Of a stretch of DNA of 64,000 nt, positions 16,763 through 25,366 are shown one piece after another (position 1 is the stretch's first letter; every line of letters begins with the position of its first letter). The DNA is taken from positions 1-64,000 of the forward strand of contig NZ_CP049886.1 of assembly GCF_011303955.1 (NCBI RefSeq), in the 5' to 3' direction. The translations under genes and the position numbers were made by a program. The stretch comes from Vagococcus coleopterorum (GTDB lineage Bacteria; Bacillota; Bacilli; Lactobacillales; Vagococcaceae). The notes under the pieces are model-generated. The model was not told the origin of the DNA. It saw nothing but the letters and a program-made list of their open reading frames with translations, and searched no databases.

Positions 16763-19030
16763 TTAGTTTTTCTGGTAACGACGATATCTAAAGATAACAA
16801 CACTAAACAATGCTAAACCGCCAACTAATTTCAACCATTGATTTTCTATTTCACCAGTTTGTGGGAGCAGATTTTCCCCTTTTGGTTCTGCTTCTTTTCC
16901 GTCGGCAGGTTGCTTCGCTTTACGGTCCTCAGTCTTTTCAGACTTTGGTTTACCAGCCGTTTGCGTTGCGACCTCTTTGCTGTCATTATCTGACTCTTTT
17001 GATTCGGTGCTATTTTCATTTACTTTTGATTCTTCTGTAACCAATTCTGACTCTTTCGATTCCTCAGCATCTGTTTTCCCAACTTCTGTCGGAACTGTTT
17101 CGCCTCTTCCATCTGGTTCTTCGGTCACTGTTTCTGAACCCACTTCTGTTGGAACTGTTTCTTCTGTGACTGTTTCTGTTGGCGTTGGCGTTACTTCGTC
17201 AGTAGTCGCCGTTTCTGTTTCAATCGGTTCTATCACTTCTGTCGGAACTGTTTCTTCCGTTGCAATTGTTTCTTCTGTTGCTGTCTCTGTTGCTACTTCT
17301 GTTGAGACTGTTTCTTCTGTGACTGTTTCTGTCGGCGTTGGCGTCACTTCGTCAGTAGTCGCCGTTTCTGTTTCAATCGGTTCTATCACTTCTGTTGGAA
17401 CTGTTTCTTCCGTTGCAATTGTTTCTTCTGTTGCTGTCTCTGTTGCTACTTCTGTTGAGACTGTTTCTTCTGTGACTGTTTCTGTCGGCGTTGGCGTCAC
17501 TTCGTCAGTAGTCGCCGTTTCTGTTTCAATCGGTTCTATCACTTCTGTTGGAACTGTTTCTTCCGTTGCAATTGTTTCTTCTGTTGCTGTCTCTGTTGCC
17601 ACTTCTGTTGAGACTGTTTCTTCTACAGCAGTTTCTGTCGGAATGGTTACTTCTTCACTCGCCACTGTTTCTGTTTCAACGGGTTCAATACTTTCAGTAT
17701 CTTCTGTGGCAACTGTTTCTTCAGCAACTGGCTCATTTACTTTAATTTTTTTGTTTTTTACAATGACATGGGGTTTATTATTCTCGTCATTAATTTCTAC
17801 TTCAAAGATGTCCTCTTTAGGTAATAAATAATCTGTTGGCGATTTCACTTCTTTTAATTGATAGCGACCAGGATTTAAATTTTTAACAATGATTTTCCCA
17901 TTTTCATCTGTCACTAAATTAGAAGCGACTAGCTTGTCCCCTTCATACAACTCAAAAACTGCATCTGGTAATTTAACATCTACATTATCTTTATCAACTA
18001 CTGTCACTGAGATTGAATTTTTTAACTCACCCTCAATTTCTGAACTACTCATATAATTCCCCACAGTGTGAGTAACTTCATGTGGGTTATAAACAGTATC
18101 TTCCACACCAGGATAATAAGCTGGGTATGTTGCACTAGCTTTATTCTCAAATGTCGCAAGTGTTGGGTCAGTTATTTTAGTATCGTAACTCACCGCAACA
18201 CTATTCCCACTAATCAACGAAGCATTGATCATGATTTTCAAACCATTTGCATGTGTCTCATAATTACCAAAACCTTGTTCAACAAATTCTGCTGGCGAAT
18301 ACGTTTGATTAATTCTTCCACCTACAATTATCTGAATAGAATCTTCATCTAACTGATGCCCTACTCCAACATAATCTTCAATCACTGTTGGTTGCGCATA
18401 TTCATAGACACGTTGACGATTGGGATTTGTGATCAACCACCATCTAGGTTTTTTATGATTACTTTGGCTTTCTCCTACTTTATAAAAGAAAGGATTGGCC
18501 CCTTGACCACTTTTGCCACGTTTTATTTTAATCTGTTGCGTATTACCATTCACGCCAAAATCAGTTGTTTTTTTCCACTCATTCGGTCGTGTCCGATCTG
18601 GCCCTAAATCATTACGAGCTGTGACATACAATGAAAATTGGCCACGTATGTTTTTTAAGTTCTCAACGTTATCATTAAAAACGAGAGTGATTTTATTATC
18701 AACTACTTCAATCTCACCTAACACAACACCTTGAGCATTTTTCACTTGAGCTCCTGAATCACTTGCACTACCAAATAAACCGGCAGTTCCGTAATTATCA
18801 CTACTTTGTGGCAAATCTAAAACAAGTCTGTCACCAGACTTGATGTCATTACCTTTCTTCTCACTAAACTTTACTGTTAATTTAACTGCTTCTCCTGCAT
18901 TTGGATTATTATTACTTAACAACACATTATCGATAATCTTAGACTGATTTAATTCACCAGCCATTGCAATTGGTGATAACCCACTGATAAATAATACTAA
19001 ACTCAATATAATATTAACTGCTTTTCTCAT
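16763..19030 (-). CDS. LPXTG-anchored adhesin with a Cna-B-like domain and Thr/Glu repeat stalk
   Basis: A 755-residue wall-anchored protein. A signal peptide (about 1-24, cut after AMA) is followed by an MSCRAMM-like ligand-binding region (25-335) and a Cna-B/SpaA-like Ig fold (338-430: PDAVFELYEGDKLVASNLVTD, with LKEV). A Thr/Glu/Val-rich stalk (about 435-700) holds three copies of a 51-residue repeat. The end is LPQTG at 722-726, a membrane helix and a basic tail. Collagen or fibrinogen binding is typical of relatives, but the ligand here is unknown. It diverges from an Mga-like regulator. Confidence 0.88.
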   Translation of the reverse strand: MRKAVNIILSLVLFISGLSPIAMAGELNQSKIIDNVLLSNNNPNAGEAVKLTVKFSEKKGNDIKSGDRLVLDLPQSSDNYGTAGLFGSASDSGAQVKNAQGVVLGEIEVVDNKITLVFNDNVENLKNIRGQFSLYVTARNDLGPDRTRPNEWKKTTDFGVNGNTQQIKIKRGKSGQGANPFFYKVGESQSNHKKPRWWLITNPNRQRVYEYAQPTVIEDYVGVGHQLDEDSIQIIVGGRINQTYSPAEFVEQGFGNYETHANGLKIMINASLISGNSVAVSYDTKITDPTLATFENKASATYPAYYPGVEDTVYNPHEVTHTVGNYMSSSEIEGELKNSISVTVVDKDNVDVKLPDAVFELYEGDKLVASNLVTDENGKIIVKNLNPGRYQLKEVKSPTDYLLPKEDIFEVEINDENNKPHVIVKNKKIKVNEPVAEETVATEDTESIEPVETETVASEEVTIPTETAVEETVSTEVATETATEETIATEETVPTEVIEPIETETATTDEVTPTPTETVTEETVSTEVATETATEETIATEETVPTEVIEPIETETATTDEVTPTPTETVTEETVSTEVATETATEETIATEETVPTEVIEPIETETATTDEVTPTPTETVTEETVPTEVGSETVTEEPDGRGETVPTEVGKTDAEESKESELVTEESKVNENSTESKESDNDSKEVATQTAGKPKSEKTEDRKAKQPADGKEAEPKGENLLPQTGEIENQWLKLVGGLALFSVVIFRYRRYQKN
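17161..17620. repeat. 153 bp tandem repeats in the adhesin stalk
   Basis: Three copies plus a partial one, with period exactly 153 bp: the same word begins at 17161, 17314 and 17467. The copies are almost identical, which encodes the 51-residue protein repeat and suggests recent expansion. Confidence 0.92.
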
Positions 19031-19136
19031 TACATACTCTCCTTCAATTTTCAGAATTACAAGTTAAATTATACAGAGTCTAGACCTTTCCGATTATTTT
19101 AAAATAGACACTTTTTATACAAAACATATGAACGAA

Positions 19137-19168
19137 AACGATTTCATTAAATATTCATGAGAATCGTT
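19137..19168. promoter_or_regulatory. Inverted repeat between the adhesin and the Mga-like gene
   Basis: AACGATT (19137-19143) and AATCGTT (19162-19168) form a dyad with an 18 bp spacer in the 198 bp divergent intergenic region. It is a candidate operator for the adjacent regulator. The role is inferred only from position. Confidence 0.35.
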
Positions 19169-19228
19169 CTATGAGCCATTATTTAGGTTGAATGATATAC
19201 TTAAACCAACTAATAAGGGGTGTATTTT

Positions 19229-20737
19229 ATGTTAATTGGATTATTCCAAAAAACTCAGGTTAAAAACTTATATATCTTGAGTGCTATTATTTTAAATCAA
19301 GCTAATACTGTTGAATCAATCGCTAAAAACCTTGATATTTCAACAACAACAACGAAACGCTCAATTGCCCAATTACGCGATGAATTAAGCAACCTTTTCC
19401 CAGAAGAAGAGATCTTAATTAATGAAGGTAACCAGATTGAATTAGCACCCTCATTTCATTCGCGAAAATTTTTACCAGTCATCAAATTAGCAAATGAGTA
19501 CTTGACTGTGTCCAGCACAGCCAAACTTTTAAAAATGGTGATCGAACAACCGAAATTAAATATCATCACGTTAGCTAATGAGCTACATATTTCTCAATCG
19601 TATTGTTATACATTAATTAATAATTTGAATGCTGCTTTAAAAAATTATTCTATCCAATTATCTACTCATGATAATCAAGTCTTTTTAGACGGCGAAGAAA
19701 TTCGCTTGATTTTATTAACCTATTCTTTCCAAAAATGGCAATACGAATTAGATGATGAGTTACTTGCAGCTTTTTACTCTCGTCATAGCGAACTAAATAA
19801 AGAAGATAACATTGATAATGCAGCTATGCGACTGGCCATATTTAAAGAGGCACTTTTAACTCGCGGTCTCCCTAAGATGCCTTCAGAACATTACGATGAA
19901 AACTTAGATCAACTGCATACCATCATCCAAGAAGGACACGACTACTTTAGCGACATGCCTAACCCTTTGACCCATGAGGGCGAGCAACTAAAGCGGGCAG
20001 TCAATTCCATCGGACGTCTTTGGATTACCAGAATCAATAACCCACAGACACAGTTAGAACTGGCTAAACAAATGATTGAACTAGATAATCCTATTACCGA
20101 TTTAGCCCAAGACTTAGCTTCTTCCTTCATTTATCGCTTTAAAGTTGAAGCCATTCAAAATGATACCGACGCCTTCCTATTACTGTTTTATCAACTAACA
20201 ATCAACATCATGTATATTTATCAATTTCGCATTGATTTCTCAAAAATGTTCTACCCAACGGCTATTGATATCTTCGAAGATGAAAAAGCAGTTGAACGGA
20301 CACCTGAATACAAGTTGATTGAACAATTTGTTAATTACGCTCCAATTAAATCACCCATTTGGGAAGTCGCCTCATCCCCACTATACCGGGAAAATTTTTA
20401 CCGTATTTTTTATGCAACATTAGACTACTCTTATACACCAAAAGTGAATATTTATGTCGATACATCCGCTTCAATTGATGGACTGTACTTATTCAAACAA
20501 CGTCTGTCCTCTGTCTTCTCAAATGACATTTTCACCTATACGGACGATGCCAAACATGCAGATATCGTGTTCATTGATCGCGCTAAGACGATCAATACAA
20601 CAGGTGAAATTTATCTTTTATATAACGTGACGACTACAGAAAAATGGCAAGATGTCTTTAAATTCATTCTATCAATCTACTTTGATAAAATTACAAGACA
20701 TACAGAAAATGCCATTGATGACTATTTTATAAAATAA
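19229..20737 (+). CDS. Mga-like transcriptional regulator
   Basis: A 502-residue regulator of the Mga/AtxA type. Two N-terminal helix-turn-helix segments (EKNLDISTTTTKRSIAQLRDEL near 30-55 and NELHISQSYCYTLINNLNAA near 117-140) are followed by a PRD-like helical region (about 175-400) and an EIIB-like end. Such proteins control surface adhesins and virulence genes. The start is the ATG at 19229 behind AAGGGGTG; the upstream GTG overlaps that site. LPXTG genes on both sides suggest its targets. Confidence 0.82.
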   Translation: MLIGLFQKTQVKNLYILSAIILNQANTVESIAKNLDISTTTTKRSIAQLRDELSNLFPEEEILINEGNQIELAPSFHSRKFLPVIKLANEYLTVSSTAKLLKMVIEQPKLNIITLANELHISQSYCYTLINNLNAALKNYSIQLSTHDNQVFLDGEEIRLILLTYSFQKWQYELDDELLAAFYSRHSELNKEDNIDNAAMRLAIFKEALLTRGLPKMPSEHYDENLDQLHTIIQEGHDYFSDMPNPLTHEGEQLKRAVNSIGRLWITRINNPQTQLELAKQMIELDNPITDLAQDLASSFIYRFKVEAIQNDTDAFLLLFYQLTINIMYIYQFRIDFSKMFYPTAIDIFEDEKAVERTPEYKLIEQFVNYAPIKSPIWEVASSPLYRENFYRIFYATLDYSYTPKVNIYVDTSASIDGLYLFKQRLSSVFSNDIFTYTDDAKHADIVFIDRAKTINTTGEIYLLYNVTTTEKWQDVFKFILSIYFDKITRHTENAIDDYFIK

Positions 20738-20764
20738 AAAGCACTCTCAAAAGAGAGTGCTTTT
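20737..20764. terminator. Bidirectional terminator between the Mga-like gene and the second LPXTG gene
   Basis: GCACTCTC (20741-20748), AAAA loop, GAGAGTGC (20753-20760), flanked by an A-run and a T-run. Shared by the two convergent genes. Confidence 0.9.
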
Positions 20765-20765
20765 T

Positions 20766-21971
20766 TTATCTTTTAAATTTTTTATATCCAAGCAAACCTG
20801 CTAATGCAACAATTAAAATACCTAATATTGATACCGTCACATTACGCGATTCACCAGTTTGCGGTAATGTTTCTTTACCAGCCAGCTCTGGAGTTTTGGA
20901 AACTTCTGGTTTTGGTTCTGGAGTCGGTTTCGGCTCTGGTTTCGGTTCCGGTTTTGGTTCTGGTTCTGGTTTTGGATCCGGTTTTGGTTCTGGTTCTGGT
21001 TTTGGTTCTGGTTCTGGTTCTGCATGGTTTAACACGATGTTGTATTCTCTACCATATAGATAGCTCATGTTTACATTTGCTTCATATGCGGGTATATAGC
21101 CATGCTCAAAAACAAATGCTCCTGTTACCTCACCATCTTCAGTTAAATCACCTAATCGTTTCTCAAAATCAATACTTTTAGCATCTTGACCTATAAATGT
21201 TGCATACACTATTTCTTTACCACTTTGAGTAAGAGTTATGTAATCTAAAAACCTCGGATTAGCTAAATCTTCATCACTAGAAAAATCTTCTGAATCAGGC
21301 AAAATCGAACGCAAGCTAGCTTGCAATGACAATTCTGGATTCTTCTCCCATTCATATGTACCCAATTCAAATTTAGTCTGATACAAGTTAGGAATAATAT
21401 TCAAGGTAAACTTATCATAATTTTCTACAGCTAAACTAATATCTTCTTTCAGTAGATCCCAAGTTTCATCAGGTGTATATGAGTTAGTCAACATCATTTT
21501 ATTGTCGATTTGTTGTAAAAGTTTAATTGGCAATGTCATATCTGTACACTTTGCATTGTATATTTGCAGATCTAATGCCCACATTCCCCACTCTTTCGTT
21601 GTAGAACGAAGGTCAAATAATTTATTTAAGAAATCAACTGGGAGCGTGTCTGAAAACACTTTAAACTCAAAATAACCAGGAACAAATTCAAGTCCTGTAT
21701 AATCGACAACACCATCTTTGTCAGATATCGGAATACTGATATCTGTTTTGGCTAATTCAAAAACTTCTTCTTTTGTCATTTCAGAAACTTCAAATCCCAA
21801 TGACGAAGCAACAATTTCTTGTAACTTTTTGTCTGGCATCCAAGAATCAACACTTTCCACTTCCGCAAACACTTTTTCTTCGGTAGCTTGATTATCGACT
21901 TCTACAGCTTCACTTGCTGCTCCACCTAAAAAAACAAGTCCAATCACACTAGCTAAAATAACTTTTTTCAT
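20766..21971 (-). CDS. LPXTG-anchored surface protein with Pro-Glu-Lys stalk
   Basis: A 401-residue protein with a signal peptide (about 1-22), an unrecognised N-terminal region, then a PEPEPKPEPEPK-type spacer (about 315-360), LPQTG at 369-373, a membrane helix and a KKFKR tail. The stretch WMPDKKLQEIVASSLG...MTKEEVFEL...VDYTGLEFVPGY recalls the cap that precedes leucine-rich repeats in internalin-like proteins, though no repeats follow. The Pro-rich spacer spans the cell wall. Convergent with the Mga-like gene. Confidence 0.85.
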   Translation of the reverse strand: MKKVILASVIGLVFLGGAASEAVEVDNQATEEKVFAEVESVDSWMPDKKLQEIVASSLGFEVSEMTKEEVFELAKTDISIPISDKDGVVDYTGLEFVPGYFEFKVFSDTLPVDFLNKLFDLRSTTKEWGMWALDLQIYNAKCTDMTLPIKLLQQIDNKMMLTNSYTPDETWDLLKEDISLAVENYDKFTLNIIPNLYQTKFELGTYEWEKNPELSLQASLRSILPDSEDFSSDEDLANPRFLDYITLTQSGKEIVYATFIGQDAKSIDFEKRLGDLTEDGEVTGAFVFEHGYIPAYEANVNMSYLYGREYNIVLNHAEPEPEPKPEPEPKPDPKPEPEPKPEPKPEPKPTPEPKPEVSKTPELAGKETLPQTGESRNVTVSILGILIVALAGLLGYKKFKR

Positions 21972-22215
21972 TGAGCACCTCTTAATTTCGTCTTATAATT
22001 TGATTATAACTAAACTTAACTGACATTTATAGCCCATTCTGTTATTTTCTTTTATACTATTTTTCTATAAAAAAATAATGTATAACAACCAGACTAATAC
22101 TACTGACTCACTATTTATTCTAACTTGCAATTGAATCACATCATAAAGTTGCAGAAGTATGTATATTTATAATATGTTTGATTAACTTTAAGAGGCAGTT
22201 CTTAAGGTATATAAA

Positions 22216-22240
22216 AAGACTAACCAATTTGGTTAGTCTT
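22216..22240 (-). terminator. Orphan terminator-like hairpin
   Basis: 12 bp inverted arms (AAGACTAACCAA) around one central base, followed on the minus strand by five T. It lies just downstream of a decayed minus-strand reading frame and may be its leftover terminator. Confidence 0.5.
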
Positions 22241-22322
22241 AAATTAATTTTAGGGTAAGCGCTTATCGCATCACTTCTTCGCCACCCATTATCTTGTATG
22301 GCCATTTTAATACTCATACTAT

Positions 22323-22496
22323 TCACAATGCTTTCTTATTCAAATATTCCATTTCTTTTATCACTTGCTGATTTATAAAAAAACGTAAGTCCAAATGCTC
22401 ATAGAATTAATGTGACCCATTAACAATAGTATCTTTTATTGGTTTTTCTTTTTCTAATTGGATCATTTCTTCATCAAAAAGACAAAAATGAGGATA
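22323..22496 (-). pseudogene. Decayed reading frame of unknown family
   Basis: In one minus-strand frame the translation reads YPHFCLFDEEMIQLEKEKP, then IKDTIVNGSH, a stop at 22407-22409, then FYEHLDLRFFINQQVIKEME. The composition is protein-like but there is no start and there are internal stops. I do not recognise the family. Confidence 0.3.
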
Positions 22497-22815
22497 CAAT
22501 CACCCTCTTGTTAAATTTAACATTATTAATGCGCTTACTTGATATTCAAATCAATTCCAAGTTGATTGTCAAGGTAGGTTATGACACTTAGACCTAATAC
22601 CTATTTACTAAACTACTCTATTTCAGCCTAATCAGCTTAATACTCTTAGAGAGAAAAATGGTCACAGAATAGAGGCGGGGGTTGTTTACATACAAAAAAC
22701 ACACCGTATTATATTTACCGGGGATGGTCTTTCTATACATCAAAATTCCAAACCAGGCTTATAAAGCCTACTATTATCATTTATAACTGCCACTATTAAC
22801 AATAAAACATTACAG

Positions 22816-23337
22816 TTAGTTTCCATTTAATTTATCAATTAGCCTCACTAAACAGTCTCTTGAAGCCTGTTTATATATTTTAAATTCTTTCTGCTCCTCG
22901 TAAAACTTGTCCATACGATCAACAATAATTTTTCTCACGCGCTCATCTTCACTAGAAGCAATATAATAAGATAAACTACCTTCCACTTCCTTTTTGAATA
23001 CATCAAATTTTTTTCCTTCAATATTTTCTTCATATATCTTCAATTGTGCTTTATATCCATTCAAAAGTTCTTGAAAAGAGGAGACTTTATTGTCTGTCAT
23101 ACCACGATAAAAGATCATATTATTCTTTCTGCTTACTACTTCTTCCTCAAGAAGCTCTAACTCTTCGGCTGTTATATTGTATTCCTCACCAGATAAATCA
23201 CCTAACAGTTCCTTTGTCTTTTTATTTAATTTCCGCTCAATTTCAATTGCAGAATTATTATCGGCATAATATTTATAACCAACTCCAGAACCAACAAACA
23301 ATATAAACACACATATAACAATTACAATTTTCTTCAT
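22816..23337 (-). CDS. Membrane-anchored protein of unknown function
   Basis: A 173-residue protein with one N-terminal hydrophobic segment (KIVIVICVFILFVGSGVGYKYY, about 3-24) and no lipobox. The remainder (about 30-173) is highly charged and mostly helical, with Glu/Lys-rich coiled-coil character, and probably lies outside the cell. It ends DCLVRLIDKLNGN. A GGGGGTG-type ribosome-binding site precedes the ATG. I do not recognise a family. Monocistronic, flanked by decayed intergenic DNA, so likely part of the accessory island. Confidence 0.6.
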   Translation of the reverse strand: MKKIVIVICVFILFVGSGVGYKYYADNNSAIEIERKLNKKTKELLGDLSGEEYNITAEELELLEEEVVSRKNNMIFYRGMTDNKVSSFQELLNGYKAQLKIYEENIEGKKFDVFKKEVEGSLSYYIASSEDERVRKIIVDRMDKFYEEQKEFKIYKQASRDCLVRLIDKLNGN

Positions 23338-23745
23338 TATAATTGCACCCCCTTTTAATCATAGTATATTTTACTAGAATATGTTGTAAGGTACAAATTC
23401 TTATTAACGTTTATTGCAAATTAGCTAATAAAATCAATTTGCTCCTCTCATATCTTTTGTTTCAACAAACTTAATCACACTCTAACTTTAATCTAACATT
23501 ATCAGAACGTATGCTAGAAGCTAAACCACCTCAACTAATACCTACTGAAATAACTTGTCCATCATAAGGGGACACTTAATTTATGAGTGGGAATTCAAAA
23601 TATCTCGACAACACTTTTCAAATTTTTCGTCCGTCAATTTAATCCACTTCTTTATTATGAATATTCACCTTGATTATACTTGAGCTGTGAACTCTTTAAA
23701 GTTTTTCAGCCGTATATAGGATCTTATTATTTATCGTGAAAACAA
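23338..23745. other. About 400 bp without a gene
   Basis: No reading frame with a plausible start and ribosome-binding site. Short protein-like fragments occur on the minus strand but are broken by stops. No strong promoter is evident before the methyltransferase gene. The best candidate -10, TATACT near 23675, has a poor -35. Confidence 0.5.
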
Positions 23746-23788
23746 ATAAAAACCTCCAAATAATATTGAATTATTTGGAGGTTTTTAT
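23746..23788. repeat. Left recombination-like site / RBS-masking hairpin
   Basis: A perfect inverted repeat: arm 23746-23764, centre ATTGA (23765-23769), arm 23770-23788. The right arm contains the ribosome-binding site TTGGAGG and the first two bases of the ATG of the methyltransferase gene. The left arm (AACCTCC) is its exact complement. From AAACCT through GGTTTT, 33 of 36 positions match the site at 25331-25366 in opposite orientation. The shape, inverted arms around a 5-7 bp centre, is that of a tyrosine-recombinase core site. Confidence 0.8.
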
Positions 23789-24578
23789 GACTAATCAAAG
23801 AAATACATCAGGAAAACAACTTTCATCATCTTCGTGGCTTACTGACCATCACGTGGCAAAAGAAAAATTAAGAAAATCTTTTGCCAAAAAACTAACGGTT
23901 TTAGAACCAACTTCAATTGTTGATATAGGATGTGGTACAGGCTTATGGCTTACTATATTAAATGATGTTTTTCCAAAAAATTGTAAATTTATTGGAGTTG
24001 ATTCAGATAAGTCTTCTTTAGAAACAGCAGAACAAATATCTCAAAGTTGGGGTAGAGAGTGCGAATGGATTCAACTTGATATCAATACCCATCCTGAAAA
24101 AATACCTGTTGCTGATATGGCTCTTATTTTTAATTTTTCATCATACGTTGACGATTTAGATATGTTGCTTTCGTATATTTCAAAAGAACGAGGTTTTAAA
24201 CAATTGGCCCTTCGACAATTTGCAGGCCATGAAATTAAGTTTGGTCCATTTGAAAACGATGATCAAACAGCTATTGATTTATCATTAAAAGATGCTATTG
24301 GAAACTCAGAACAAATTAGATACTATGATATGGATAGACTAATCCAAGCTGCGGCTACTACTAATCGTCAAGTATTATTTAAAGAATTTGAATTATTTCA
24401 AGATTTCTCACCATTTAAATCAAATACATGGCCTTATATAAAAGGAACTGCTGAATGGACTGCTGAAAAAATGCCTGCTAATCAAAAAAAATTAATTACT
24501 GATTGGTTATCAAAAGCGGCAGAAGAAAATGACTCATTGTACTTTTATAGCTTAGATTGGACAGCACTTTTATTTTGA
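23787..24578 (+). CDS. Class I SAM-dependent methyltransferase in the invertible cassette
   Basis: A 263-residue protein with a clear SAM motif I (SIVDIGCGTGLWLTIL, about 41-56), an acidic post-I residue (FIGVDSDKSSLETAEQ) and a Rossmann-like continuation (ADMALIFNFSSYVDDL). The C-terminal half is not recognised and the methyl acceptor is unknown. The start is the ATG at 23787 behind TTGGAGG. An in-frame ATG 51 bp upstream would be read through the hairpin and lacks a ribosome-binding site. Its end overlaps the opposing gene by 9 bp. Codon use is more AT-rich than in core neighbours. Confidence 0.75.
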   Translation: MTNQRNTSGKQLSSSSWLTDHHVAKEKLRKSFAKKLTVLEPTSIVDIGCGTGLWLTILNDVFPKNCKFIGVDSDKSSLETAEQISQSWGRECEWIQLDINTHPEKIPVADMALIFNFSSYVDDLDMLLSYISKERGFKQLALRQFAGHEIKFGPFENDDQTAIDLSLKDAIGNSEQIRYYDMDRLIQAAATTNRQVLFKEFELFQDFSPFKSNTWPYIKGTAEWTAEKMPANQKKLITDWLSKAAEENDSLYFYSLDWTALLF

Positions 24579-25322
24579 GTTATCCGCATCATCTGTTGCA
24601 TTATTATAAAGCAAATTAAATTGTGCACTGTAAAATTGAATCAAATCATCTTCATTTGAAACAAGAACAGAAGGTTGTGTACCGTTTAAACGTAGGTCCC
24701 AGTTAAAGAGTACTTCTTGACGTGCATCTTTATAGGTAATAATTAAAAAATTAGGATAGGGAACTCGTGGATTTATTAATTTTGACTTGTACTCCCCCAT
24801 ACTTGAAGTGACTTGTTCTTCTGGATAAAAATAATCATGCCAAGTCTTAAATCTTTTTTTTGCATACTTATCACCTACGTCATGCCATATTAGTCCATTA
24901 TCAATATTTGATTTAACAAATTCAGGAGCAACCTTTAATGTATCGGTTTTATTAAAATAAATATTTGCATCACGATCATCTGCTGAAACATTAAAGCTTG
25001 TATTTCTAATTTCTGATATAATGTCTAATCTTTTAATAATATAATCATTAAACGTTTTTCCAGGTGTGTCTAGCCGGATAACGCGTAAATGATTCTTAAC
25101 ATCCAGTGAAACCTGATTGGATGTTTCTTCAGTATTTTTTAAAATAGTTTGTGTTTTTGAATATTGATCATGGAACAGTGCAAAAACAGAAAGTAAGAAA
25201 ACTGTAAGAACGTAATTTGTAAATGCTGGTATAAAAGACAAAATGATAGATAAGATTGCAAGTAATACGCCAACGATTGCTATCCAGTTTTTTTTGTTAG
25301 TATTCTTTTTCATAGTTGTCAT
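24570..25322 (-). CDS. Two-TM membrane protein with unknown soluble domain
   Basis: A 250-residue protein. Two hydrophobic helices near the N-terminus (about 13-30 and 34-50) are followed by a short coiled segment (about 55-80) and a cytoplasmic or surface domain of about 165 residues rich in aromatic and charged residues (WHDVGDKYAKKRFKTWHDYF, FLIITYKDARQEVLFNWDLR). The layout recalls 2-TM effector proteins of bacterial defence or signalling systems, but I do not recognise the domain. GGAGG lies 12 nt before the ATG, inside the right inverted site. The gene overlaps the methyltransferase gene tail to tail. Confidence 0.7.
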   Translation of the reverse strand: MTTMKKNTNKKNWIAIVGVLLAILSIILSFIPAFTNYVLTVFLLSVFALFHDQYSKTQTILKNTEETSNQVSLDVKNHLRVIRLDTPGKTFNDYIIKRLDIISEIRNTSFNVSADDRDANIYFNKTDTLKVAPEFVKSNIDNGLIWHDVGDKYAKKRFKTWHDYFYPEEQVTSSMGEYKSKLINPRVPYPNFLIITYKDARQEVLFNWDLRLNGTQPSVLVSNEDDLIQFYSAQFNLLYNNATDDADNSK

Positions 25323-25330
25323 ATTAAAGT

Positions 25331-25366
25331 AAAACCTCCAAATAATTCAATATTATTAATAGGTTT
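25331..25366. repeat. Right recombination-like site
   Basis: Minus strand: AAACCTATTAATAAT, centre ATTGA, then ATTATTTGGAGGTTTT. It matches the left site except for three bases in the outer arm (ATT instead of CCA), so the arms pair imperfectly and do not fully mask the ribosome-binding site. The predicted transcription start near 25360 falls inside the outer arm. Confidence 0.8.

Larger units (their letters stand above)
21972..22815. other. 844 bp intergenic region with decayed sequence
   Basis: No intact gene is supported. The stretch contains a hairpin with a short T-run (22216-22240) and upstream of it a minus-strand reading frame broken by stops (22323-22496). It also has a small palindrome, AGGCTTTATAAGCCT-like, near 22756-22770. 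It is AT-rich and looks like the remains of lost genes. Confidence 0.6.

Noticed and set aside
17161-17620. Regular repeats that could suggest a CRISPR array
   Set aside because: The units are contiguous 153 bp coding repeats without unique spacers and encode the adhesin stalk.
16977-17831. A 284-codon open frame on the plus strand opposite the LPXTG adhesin, rich in Val and Ser
   Set aside because: It is the antisense of the Thr/Glu repeat region; biased repeats keep that frame open by chance. No ribosome-binding site and no independent protein features.
20837-21025. Overlapping Gln/Asn-rich and Leu/Val-rich frames in the Pro-Glu-Lys stalk
   Set aside because: Out-of-frame readings of the repetitive stalk of the second LPXTG gene.
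22141-22326. A 61-codon minus-strand frame
   Set aside because: It crosses the terminator-like hairpin at 22216-22240, lacks a good ribosome-binding site and looks like chance in decayed DNA.
23338-23745. Protein-like minus-strand fragments such as TDEKFEKCCRDIL
   Set aside because: Very short, interrupted by stops, no start with a ribosome-binding site and no family recognised.
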